NCBI GenBank assembly: GCA_964023205.1
Contig: OZ026846.1
Location: forward strand, 32,322,194 to 32,386,193
DNA from: Lutraria lutraria
Taxonomy: Eukaryota > Mollusca > Bivalvia > Venerida > Mactridae
Direction of reading: 5' to 3'
Length of the DNA: 64,000 nt
The position numbers and the translations under genes were made by a program. The notes beneath the pieces were generated by a model. It saw only the letters and a program-made list of their open reading frames with translations, was not told where the DNA came from and made no database searches. Every line of letters begins with the position of its first letter. Position 1 is the first letter of the stretch. Positions 49,201-58,225 of this stretch are shown piece by piece.

Positions 49201-50404
49201 TTTAACCTCACTAGAGCAACAATCTTTCGACAACAACATACTTTTGCTTTTCCCAAAAGGTGATGCTTTGGAGAGGTTGCACTGTACATAACATAATAAT
49301 GCTGTGTGAAAGAACAGCTTATACATGTATTTATCGACTGACTTACTTAATTAAGATCAACCTTCATTTTGAAGGTATATGCATTGTGAAGTTTGACAAA
49401 AATTTTTTCATTTCCATTAACATCCTCATTAAAAAAAATATATAGTCAAACCTGTGAATAAAGGCCCACCCTTAAGGAAGGCAATGTGTGACCTGTATTG
49501 ACAGGTGGGCTTTTCCATTCCATTTTGTTCAAATAATCAATCATGATTTTTTTAAATAATGGCCTTTATTCATAGGGTGGCCTTTATTTGGAGGTGGTCG
49601 CTAACACAGGGTTGACTGTAGTATGTCTTGAAAGTGTGTGGAAAGGTTAAAAGTTACCGTTCCTCGATCCTTAATTAAGGTCTAGGGGAAAAGTGGGGTA
49701 GGTCGGGTGACTAGAAACAAACTTTTTTTTACGCCTTAGCAAATTTTATTGCCACATACATGATACAACTAAATAACGCAGTGCATGGTATTGGTTGATC
49801 AAAACACAAAGAAAAGCTTTTACAAATAATGACCGGGAACAAATGATTGGAACTTAGGTAAAAGTTAGTTGAAAATCGACATTGGTACACGAATCAAGTA
49901 CATGTTAAGCTATTATGAGTAATATTTCGTACTTAAATCCATGTAGTATGTGACTACATTTATATAATTATTTGTATGTACGAAGAATAAAACATTTTGT
50001 TTTAAATGAACTTAACAAAAAGCAAATCTGCTTGGCAAAAGCCATGACGACAAGTTAGAGATTAATCAGCAACATAATGAAAACAACAACAACGTCCCAT
50101 AATAACATTCAATGTTTCTGTTTCTTTCTTAAAAAAACACCCATTTTGTTGCGTACTTTGATAATTAATACATGTAATTATTACATCCTTAATATTGTAC
50201 TTTTCTGACACATCTACTCAATACTACACAAAAATGTTAATATTACAAAAATAATAGTATTGACCAATTATCATTATTTCTTTGAGAGTTACCTCGGATA
50301 CTTCTATTTATTTTACGACACATTTTTTTAACTTCTGCAAGAGTTGTTGCCCTTGTTGAAAAATATTAATTTCTGTTAGTGATTTTTTTCCAACATTTTC
50401 TCAC
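45379..50404 (+). repeat. Array unit 4 (last)
   Basis: Ends at TTTTCTCAC before unique DNA (TATCCATGCCC). Distinguished by a G to A change near 45882, a T/C change in the run near 48503 and C to T near 49250. Confidence 0.95.
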
Positions 50405-51706
50405 TATCCATGCCCATTAAAATAGGAAATTTAGCGCACCAAATTTCAAATTGGGAATATATAATAACATTTATTTTTATGGAATATGTGATTATTTTAG
50501 TTGTAATAAATATAAATATTATTACACTGTAATTGGTGACAATAGTGTGAAAACTGTTGTATTTTTCTTCTTTTTACATGATCATGCGGAAAACACTTCT
50601 TTTTAGGGGAAAATTCTGACCATTTTAGGGGGAAAATGAAGGAAATTTTACTAGGGGAAACTGCCCATATTCGGCAGTAAATATAGCGAAAAAAATCACT
50701 AACTGTAGATATTACATGGTGACTAAGAAGTTTCTTGATACAGTGCTGGTCACACGAGTTTTCATTGAAAAAAGACGGGTTAACCTTTGAAAAATAGATT
50801 ACTTCGTTCCATAGACTTCAAAGCAATTTTTAAGGGAACATATTTTATAGGAATGTCAGTGTCTTTTAAAAATCTCCTTTTCAAACATCTCCTAATAGGG
50901 TTCTAATACCTTAATTCTCTTTGATAGAATACGTGTATATTAATAACAAAACAATGAATATTTATAGATTTACGTTCGTTTAAATATTTATTGCGAGACT
51001 ACCTTAACTATCAAAGGTCTACAGAATTACAAACAGAAAACTGATACATTTAAAATACATACCTAAGTAAAGTTATTTATATCCTGGTGTGTTGTATTCA
51101 AAATTAAATCAATACTTTTCTTATACATTTATCAGTAGTGCATGAAGTTAAAAAATGTATATACTATGGATATACAAATAAATATACAATGTATATACAT
51201 GTATGTACTTGTATACAACATCATTAAAAAAAAGCTTAAAACGATTTAATATCACTAGTTAACAATGTCATACACGTACAAGCTTGTATAGAGTCTAGTT
51301 ATCTAACTAAAAAATGCTGGCTTAATAGGCGATTACAACATTTTGTACACAAACAAATTTTAGGGTTTATTTAAATCGATCAATGCTATTGTTCTATGTA
51401 ACGCGTCGACCCGATCGATCTGATTACACTGTTTGTATTCTGTTCAATTGATCTTGAAAAAATCGTATGTTAAACTTCATGTCGAAACTCCCAACCCGGT
51501 TTGATAAGCATTAGACTTACTACTTCGTGTGAATTCTTTGATAAATTTTATGTTTAAATTGCTACTTTTGTTTGTACGCTCGTGATTGCAATTTACCGAA
51601 AATTCAACCGATATTGATTGAAATTTACGATTACGTCGAACATATGCTATACTTGCCATAACTGAAGGTAGTGATAAGAACTACATGTACATGTATATGC
51701 GGAATC
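50405..51706. other. Unique DNA between the array and the beta-propeller gene
   Basis: AT-rich; no coding exon recognised. A stretch at 50605-50680 is rich in AGGGGAAA words (AGGGGAAAATT, AGGGGGAAAATG, AGGGGAAACTG), a possible degenerate repeat. The promoter of the next gene should lie here but no element can be named. Confidence 0.4.
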
Positions 51707-52597
51707 ATGGGACATAACGTATCTTCAACTAAAAACTCGGTTCAAATAATACCCGAACGGAATGTGGATTCTAACATTAATAAAGCGAATAAAAACAAAT
51801 CGAAGGAAAATGAAAGTAGGAAGAATGTATTTAAAAGCTGTTTACAACGGAACGTCAAGAGCCCGGAAGACAGTAGAATATGTGATATCAGTGGCTGTTA
51901 TGTTTCAGAACAATCAGTGATTGTGGTAACGGATTTTACTAACAAAAAATTGAAGAAATGTAACAAGAAACATACTGTTATAACTCTAGATTTGCCGTGT
52001 TCTCCAATGGATGTATGTAACCTAGCAGGCAATACCAATGAAGTGGTTGTTTGTGGCGAGTGCATGCTTTGTTTTGTGAATATTTCGGGAAAGATGAAAA
52101 TTACCAGAACTGTTAACTTGAACCACAAGTGTCACGGGATCGCTTGCCACGATAACAAATTATACATTGTTGATGACGATACAGCATACGTGTACACATT
52201 AAATGATGACGTAGAACGCATCTTATTTAAACATGATTCAGCAGCAACGAGGTTTTGCCATGTCAAAGTTAACGACAAAGGTAGTCTTATTTATATTTCT
52301 GATGAAATGTCAGGCGTGTATACAGTGCATGCATCTGGTAACTTGGTGTCGGTTTATTACGATGACGAATTGAAAGAAGCCCAGGGTGTTTGTGTATTGG
52401 ATAATGGGCATGTGTTAGTCAGTGGATTTCAATCTGATAATGTCATTGAAGTGGACGAAAATGGAAGTAAGAAGATACAAACCATCATTCAAGATGACGG
52501 ACATATCACTGATCCGAAATGTTTGTATTTTAATAAACATACAAATGAATTGTATGTTGGACAATGGAATGATATGATTTTAATCTTCAAGTTATGA
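51707..52597 (+). CDS. Orphan NHL/TRIM-type beta-propeller protein, single exon
   Basis: 296 codons from ATG 51707 (AATCATGGGA, good context) to TGA; the open frame extends 12 codons upstream only through a GTG. Residues 1-55 are polar and Lys/Asn-rich (NKANKNKSKENESRKN), probably disordered. From about residue 60 there are six-bladed-propeller-like repeats with strand patterns such as SVIVVTDFTNKKLKKC, KLYIVDDDTAYVYTL, SLIYISDEMSGVYTV, HVLVSGFQSDNVIEV and ELYVGQWNDMILIF. This arrangement is that of the C-terminal propeller of the large TRIM2/3/56-like families of molluscs. No RING, B-box or coiled coil precedes it and no splice acceptor near the start was identified, so it may be a RBCC-less paralogue or a retrogene. 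The role, perhaps ligand or RNA binding, is unknown. Confidence 0.75.
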   Translation: MGHNVSSTKNSVQIIPERNVDSNINKANKNKSKENESRKNVFKSCLQRNVKSPEDSRICDISGCYVSEQSVIVVTDFTNKKLKKCNKKHTVITLDLPCSPMDVCNLAGNTNEVVVCGECMLCFVNISGKMKITRTVNLNHKCHGIACHDNKLYIVDDDTAYVYTLNDDVERILFKHDSAATRFCHVKVNDKGSLIYISDEMSGVYTVHASGNLVSVYYDDELKEAQGVCVLDNGHVLVSGFQSDNVIEVDENGSKKIQTIIQDDGHITDPKCLYFNKHTNELYVGQWNDMILIFKL

Positions 52598-52869
52598 TGG
52601 GGGAAATAATTGTTGGTGAATAGGGTGAAGTCTATATTTATCATTTTGTCGGGCGTAAATTATCATTGGCCTGTGTCTTTTTCAAAACGTCTTGCCATGT
52701 AATATTGGATTTCATATGTACAATGTATAATGATAAAGTCTTTGTCAGGTACAAAGTATAGATATAATTTTGAACTTTTGAAATACCTCGTTTTTATTTA
52801 TTTAATGTATTCATGTAGCTCATACCATGTGTCATCTCAGCCCGTTATGTATTATATCCCTTTATGAAG
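52598..52869 (+). other. 3' flank of the beta-propeller gene
   Basis: AT-rich, no coding capacity. No canonical AATAAA is evident close to the stop. Confidence 0.35.
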
Positions 52870-53114
52870 GGACACTTGTTTGTTTGTTTATATCGAGTTT
52901 TCAGCAGTCAGAGTCATATGAGGCAGACAGTTCATCTAAGCATCTTTCCTGGGAAGAACCAGTACTAGATTCTCATCATCCGTAAGCAACTGCTTACTTT
53001 ATCACATTAAGAGACATGGTCGACAGCGGGGCTATAACCCACAGCCCTCTATTAGTGAGAGGTTACAGTGATTTGAAGTCAGCGACCTTAACCACTCGAC
53101 CACGGAGTCGGGTC
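52870..53114 (-). mobile_element. tRNA-derived SINE with AAAC tail and target duplication
   Basis: On the minus strand the head reads GACTCCGTGGTCGAGTGG (A box), GGTCGCTGACTTCAAATCAC and GTGGGTTATAGCCCC (mutated B box), as in tRNA-Leu/Ser-type mollusc SINEs. The element ends in AAACAAACAAAC. TTATGAAG stands at both sides (52862-52869 and 53115-53122). Confidence 0.75.
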
Positions 53115-53431
53115 TTATGAAGAGATAAACATTTGATGTGACATTTAATGAACAAAAAGTCAACAAATACAAAGCTTTAAATTAAGTAGACATAAATAAT
53201 ATTTTAAGTTGTTATCTCACAGCAAACTTTCTTTGTTTAAAATTTTATCTGAGATCAATACATTGCATTTTATGTGTTTGTTTTTCGCGGTCGTCTAGTA
53301 TTAGATATTTTGTCACTTGAATTAAACAAATACATTGAACTGTTATCAATGTACATGCGGTATACACACAGTCTAGATTATTAGTATTAGTAAGAGACAG
53401 CCCCATTGAGTGTTTGTGTATAAATGTTGTT

Positions 53432-54132
53432 TTTTTACCCTGATTTTTATAAGTGGACAGACAATCGAAATACATTATGTAGTAGATAAACTTGAATTTT
53501 GAACATTCACGGCTGCTGAGACCAAACTCTTTAGGCGTATAGTAACTTATTAAATTGTCTCTTTTTGATTCAATGGTATTATCAGAACTTCAATTATTTT
53601 CCATTAATTAAATAAAGATTACATAATCAATGTATTCAAAATTCGAAAATCCAAACAGTTATATGTCTAAACTCGATCTTTATAGAAAAATTAAAAAGAT
53701 TATACTTTTGAAGAGCATTTAGTAAATGTTAGTAACGACGATTTAAGGAAACACTTAACACGTTTACGTCTAGGATCTCATAGACTTGAAATAGAATCGG
53801 GAAGATATTATAGAAACGAACGGAACAATAGACACTGTCACCACTTTGTTTTATGTTGTATCCAATAAAATGATACAAGACTTTAAGTTCAGGGTCAAAT
53901 ATCTTGACCAAGTATAAACAAATTTATCCATTTATGTTTAGCAAAATTTGTAGGAGAACAGTAAATATTCGTAATTTTATCAAACATGCTGTGTCTCGTC
54001 GCTCAAATCCACATAACACTGTAGCTGTTCCGGTTATGTAATTGATCTGTTTGTTTTTGCCATATTAAATATGTTATAAATGGCCAAAGGAAATGTACTT
54101 TGCTATTTGCCAATTGATATTTGAACTTGTTG
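53432..54132 (+). mobile_element. Decayed LINE copy of the same family with internal deletions
   Basis: Segments match the LINE in order: TTTTTACCCTGATTTTTAT (LINE 30118), CTCTTTTTGATTCAATGGTA (30312), then, after a deletion, AACTTCAATTATTTTCC (30670), ACGATTTAAGGAAACACTTA (30825), and the tail AAATGGCCAAAGG ... TGCTATTTGCCAATTG. Frames are broken. It is clearly older than the array copies. Confidence 0.85.
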
Positions 54133-55736
54133 ATTGCTGTTTTCTTTATGACTTAATTATGTTAATGTTCTAATTACAACATATTAAAAATGCAAGTGTT
54201 TTCGCAACATTGGCTACATGCACATTTGTAGTTGTTCATTCTTTTCGTTAATGTGTATTCAAAGTCTCAGCCAGATTTGGATTTACATGTACATTATTTC
54301 TATATGATAAATTTGTGATAAAAACGAATTAACTCAGTACGCTTAACACAGCACAAAAACTCAGCACTCAAATCTCAGTTATAAAGACATCATCGTTTTG
54401 TGCTTTGCCTGCAATACGATAAGCGATTTCTAGACTATTGTCGATTACTTAGAATAAGGCTCGAACTCAGTCACATGGCGTTAAAGTCTAACCGTTCTAT
54501 TGGACTGTATAGTGGAATATAGTTGAAAATATTCTTGAATATAGAAATCTTCCCCACAAAATCATCAACCCAAAACCAACGCAACACAATCGAGCATAAA
54601 AACCGAAGGATAGGACAGAGTCTCTTAGGGTACCTTAGCAAAACGACAGGGGATGTACACTAGTTTTAGGGTCCCAACCACATACTTTATCGGTCATTTT
54701 ATTACGTTCCTACATATTTTCAGCAAATCTTGTCACCGCTCTCTGTTAAAAAAACTGATATTTTTGCACGTTACTGTCATCATTTTGACATTATACAGCT
54801 ACAGTATAAATGTCCAGAAGTTTAACTTGGGCTGAAAAAATATTCTAGTTACACCATGGGCCTAGTTTCTTAATGTTTTATCTCTGCAAGGATGCCTTTC
54901 TTTAAATGCAGTGGGAGCCTTTCTTTAAATGCAGTCTATATACTTTTCATCTCTTCATATTTATCATATGTTATGTTATTTTACTCGTTGTTTACAAGTT
55001 TTAGTATGAAATGAACACACGAATGTGTGGTATTTACACTAATATAGGCCTTCTAATTGTTTAACTCGTATTCAGGATTTCCTGATTTTTTCCCAACGAA
55101 GTTTGTGCTTTATCTCAATACTTAAGCATAATATTTATTGTGTTTGTCCATTCTATTCGCCACTTTTCTGTATTTTTGGTCATCTTTACATTGTTTAATT
55201 CTGTTCTTAATTTTCTTGTATCCGTCACCATGTTTAATAACGAACGTGCTACTTCCCTGTGCCTGAGTCACCACTTCGTTCACCCAGGAATTTTTGTTGG
55301 AAGAATCCTTTCCAAATGTGGCACCGCGCTTTGTACGCGTTACCTCTTATTTAGTCTTCGGCAAATCGTCAGTTATTGCGTTACGTTATTTTAATTAATA
55401 TTTTCTTTCGTGAAAAATCATCAACTAAAATAACCAAATCCTGATTCATACTTACTTGTTGCGAAATAAATTGGCGTTGAATTGTTTGAGGCAGAATCGA
55501 CATTTATCTCCTTACTCTTTTAGACTACCGTTCTAAAATTAGCGATATAGGAACCATCTCCATTTATTTAGAATGACAATCCCGCATAAAAGCAAAAATG
55601 TCACCATAAAGAAAACTGTGAAAACAGTGAATAATAAAACGACCTCGCGGAGACGTTGCTTCTTAGTGTAGAGTCAAACTTTCCACAGACAGTAGCTTTT
55701 GATAACCAACCATCACTAAAGATCGAATCGGGAAAA
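54133..55736. other. Intergenic DNA upstream of the C2-domain gene
   Basis: AT-rich. A tRNA-like B box (GAGTTCGAGCC, minus strand) at 54469-54479 hints at a SINE relic. A direct repeat GGGAGCCTTTCTTTAAATGCAG follows TGCCTTTCTTTAAATGCAG at about 54890-54932. No gene is seen. Confidence 0.4.
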
Positions 55737-57632
55737 ATGGAACCTAGACGCAGTTTGGACTTAAATGCAATCATTGGTAACACAGTCAACAACGATTTTC
55801 ACGGTAAATGCTATAAACTACTTGATGACTGTTCTGAGGAATTAAGAAGAAGCACTGGACGCTTGAAAAGGACACTTTTGTTCGAGTTAAAGAAGTACAC
55901 AAAGCATAGAACATATAGTCACAGTGGAAAGAATGTCAATCAAGGTAATGATTGGAAGTATTTTTTCCGAAGTATGGACAACAATGACCTATACGCTACT
56001 GTAGGAACGAGCAGTAGAGAAAGTTTCCATCGCTTTAACTTTGCTAAACCTAAAGATAGCACAACGAGCAGCGACAGTAGATGTACAATTTCGTCCAATT
56101 CTAGGGAAGATGACGTGTTGGAAACGGTTATCGAAAATGAAGCAACATCCAAACCAATATTTGGAAACATGTCACCCTCTGGTGATAAAACAGAAAACGA
56201 GGGAAATATAACAAGACATCAATATTTGGAAATGGTGAAGACCAGCATGTCAAAAGTTGTGACACATGTCAACAGAGTACGTAAATACTCAGTGGACTTG
56301 CTAAACGAAACAATCAAGTCGTTATCTATGGACTCTGAGATATCAAACGACACTGGCAATAGTCAGAGACCATTATTTAGAGATCGAAAAGCTAAGTTTT
56401 TCCCGTTTTGCCAGGACTTCGATGGTTTTTCGAGCAGAAAAACTGACACGATTTCAGAATCAATACAAAACATACTAAATGAGAGAGAAATTGCTCACGA
56501 TGAACGGTTAAGAAAAATCGTTGAAGATATAGTTGCTGAAAAACTATCAGATTCAACACCAACGACACGTAAATGTTCTGTATGTCCCGCACAGCTAAGT
56601 CCTGACGTATTCCAAACAGCAAATGATAAAACTAATGAAGAACAATATTATGATAATGTATTTGAATACGACACGTCCGATATTGATGATGTCGCTCATG
56701 AACTTGACAACCATAACCATACATTATCGAGCGACAGTGATTGTCAGGATTGCCCACAATGTGCACAACTTCCTATACCCTCATGTGGTAATGCTATGAG
56801 AAACTGGAATATAAGCGATCAGTACTTGAAATACCTTGTAGAAGAACATGTAACTATGTTCTTTGAATTACACGGCAACACAACAGATGAAATTCTCAAC
56901 GCCTGCCAAAAAAGTGGTAACCATACATATAAAATCGCGGATGAACACTTTGACGCAGATTCTGTTAGCTCAGCTACTTCGTCCGATGTAGATTACGAAA
57001 TTAGTGACTCTGATGAAACTAGTGATGATCAAGAAGATGACCGAAAACAACTTATTTTGGAAAAACTTTTCAAGAGAATGCTAAAAGTCTCACCCACTAC
57101 ACAAAAAGCCAAAATGCCCGTGTCACCGCATATGAAACACAAGTTCTCCGTGAATTGTAAAATAAATGAACTTGAGAAGCATTATTTGTGGACAAAGTCG
57201 AAAAAAATATCCTGTAAAGAAGTTACCAACGATAGCTTCCTGTTTGTGTCTTTACAACAACTCATTGTCAGCAATAGATTGAAAGTAAGCATTGGAGAAA
57301 TTGAAAACCTATTACATTTGCCTAAAGCGATTAAAGGTATGTACACATTTGTCAAAGTGTGTGTAATGCCTCGTAATGGAGACAAGCAGAAAAGAACAAA
57401 CTTAAGAAAAGGGACACAAACGACACGATTTGACGATACTATATTCTTTAATGCAGTATCTCTTGACATTGTTCATCTTATATCATTGAGATTTCAACTG
57501 TATCAAAAGAAAAATAACTTTGGTTGGAAAAGATTTAGGTGTATCGGTGAATGTGTGATATGTCTAGACGAATATGATGTCATTGGCCAATCCGATGTAA
57601 AAGCTAGAATTCATCCAATTGAGCAAACATAA
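55737..57632 (+). CDS. Protein with C-terminal C2-like domain, single exon, otherwise uncharacterised
   Basis: 631 codons from ATG 55737 (AAAAATGGAA, good context) to TAA. The frame is open 27 codons further up, but only to a TTG. Residues about 1-60 are basic; 60-490 are Ser/Asp/Glu-rich and probably mostly disordered. Two Cys clusters stand at about 281-284 (CSVC) and 338-351 (CQDCPQC...C), and an acidic run (SDSDETSDDQEDD) near 425. Residues about 498-620 fit a type-I C2 fold: LFVSLQQLIVSNRLKVSIGE, LHLPKAIKGMYTFVKVCVMP, TTRFDDTIFFNAVS, FRCIGECVICLDEY. The acidic residues that hold calcium in synaptotagmin-type C2 loops are not evident, suggesting a calcium-independent or degenerate C2 domain. 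I do not recognise an orthologue; C2CD4-like or synaptotagmin-14/16-like proteins are possible relatives. An AATAAA follows at 57684. Confidence 0.7.
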   Translation: MEPRRSLDLNAIIGNTVNNDFHGKCYKLLDDCSEELRRSTGRLKRTLLFELKKYTKHRTYSHSGKNVNQGNDWKYFFRSMDNNDLYATVGTSSRESFHRFNFAKPKDSTTSSDSRCTISSNSREDDVLETVIENEATSKPIFGNMSPSGDKTENEGNITRHQYLEMVKTSMSKVVTHVNRVRKYSVDLLNETIKSLSMDSEISNDTGNSQRPLFRDRKAKFFPFCQDFDGFSSRKTDTISESIQNILNEREIAHDERLRKIVEDIVAEKLSDSTPTTRKCSVCPAQLSPDVFQTANDKTNEEQYYDNVFEYDTSDIDDVAHELDNHNHTLSSDSDCQDCPQCAQLPIPSCGNAMRNWNISDQYLKYLVEEHVTMFFELHGNTTDEILNACQKSGNHTYKIADEHFDADSVSSATSSDVDYEISDSDETSDDQEDDRKQLILEKLFKRMLKVSPTTQKAKMPVSPHMKHKFSVNCKINELEKHYLWTKSKKISCKEVTNDSFLFVSLQQLIVSNRLKVSIGEIENLLHLPKAIKGMYTFVKVCVMPRNGDKQKRTNLRKGTQTTRFDDTIFFNAVSLDIVHLISLRFQLYQKKNNFGWKRFRCIGECVICLDEYDVIGQSDVKARIHPIEQT

Positions 57633-57683
57633 ACTACATGAAAATGCATGTGTATCATATTCCGTTTATCATGATTCTGTATG

Positions 57684-57689
57684 AATAAA
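57684..57689 (+). promoter_or_regulatory. Polyadenylation signal of the C2-domain gene
   Basis: AATAAA 52 bp after the stop codon, in AT-rich sequence. Confidence 0.55.
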
Positions 57690-58225
57690 TTTCACTTGTT
57701 ATGTTTTCGTTGTTTTTTGTCTTTTTCCCCATAAACATATGCATAATGGTAATTATGTATGATTATTACGATGATCAAATTAAAAGCAACATACTCGTTG
57801 AATCGATGTGAAGAAATTATTTTACGAATTTTTCGATCATCCCTCGTATAGTATGTCCGTCGTTTTGTATATGTAGTACTCAAGATAAAAATCATGCAGG
57901 ATTCAAGACATTTAATATAGAAAAGGAAAAGAATCATAGAAAGAAAGCATACATAACACCAAACCTTTCCAAAAATATGTGGACAAATACAGTTTCTGGA
58001 TTATTTTTAACATAATGCGCACGTACCGTGAGATACAATTATTCCACATATACTCTATTACATTGTCTAGTTTAGGATAAACTGGTATTTACAGCTATGG
58101 TTTACATATAAGTCCATATAAACTTGATTACATACTGTTCAGTAATTGTTTCAAATAATTTGAGCTCGCTCATGCAAAGTTTGTGTCCAAATATTTCCTC
58201 ACTCTTGAATGTGTGGTAATAGATA
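57690..58225. other. Convergent intergenic region between the C2 and KY-like genes
   Basis: AT-rich, no coding exon and no recognised repeat. It should hold the 3' UTR of the minus-strand gene. Confidence 0.4.

Larger units (their letters stand above)
30302..50404 (+). repeat. Tandem array, four near-identical 5,026-bp units
   Basis: Units start at 30302, 35328, 40354 and 45379; unit 3 is 5,025 bp because one C is missing from a T/C run near 43484. The unit runs from inside the LINE RT frame (TCGAAATTG) to TTTTCTCAC. After unit 4 the sequence departs at 50405. Only scattered single-base differences are visible, among them 39940 (C to A), near 44371, 45882 (Val to Ile codon), 48503 and 49250. 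Units 2-4 share A where unit 1 has T at unit position 10. Each unit holds an RT C-terminal fragment, LINE tail, and one B, one D, a half D and one A MITE. No other gene is recognisable in the remaining 3 kb. Confidence 0.95.

Noticed and set aside
30302..50404. CRISPR array or phage-like repeat
   Set aside because: Units are 5 kb without spacers, in animal DNA with introns.
51671..51706. Upstream extension of the beta-propeller frame to 51671
   Set aside because: The first codon is GTG; the first ATG with good context is at 51707.
54453..54510. tRNA gene or SINE on the minus strand
   Set aside because: Only a B-box-like GAGTTCGAGCC is convincing; too little for a feature of its own.
55656..55736. 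Upstream extension of the C2-protein frame to 55656
   Set aside because: It starts at TTG; ATG 55737 has A at -3 and G at +4.
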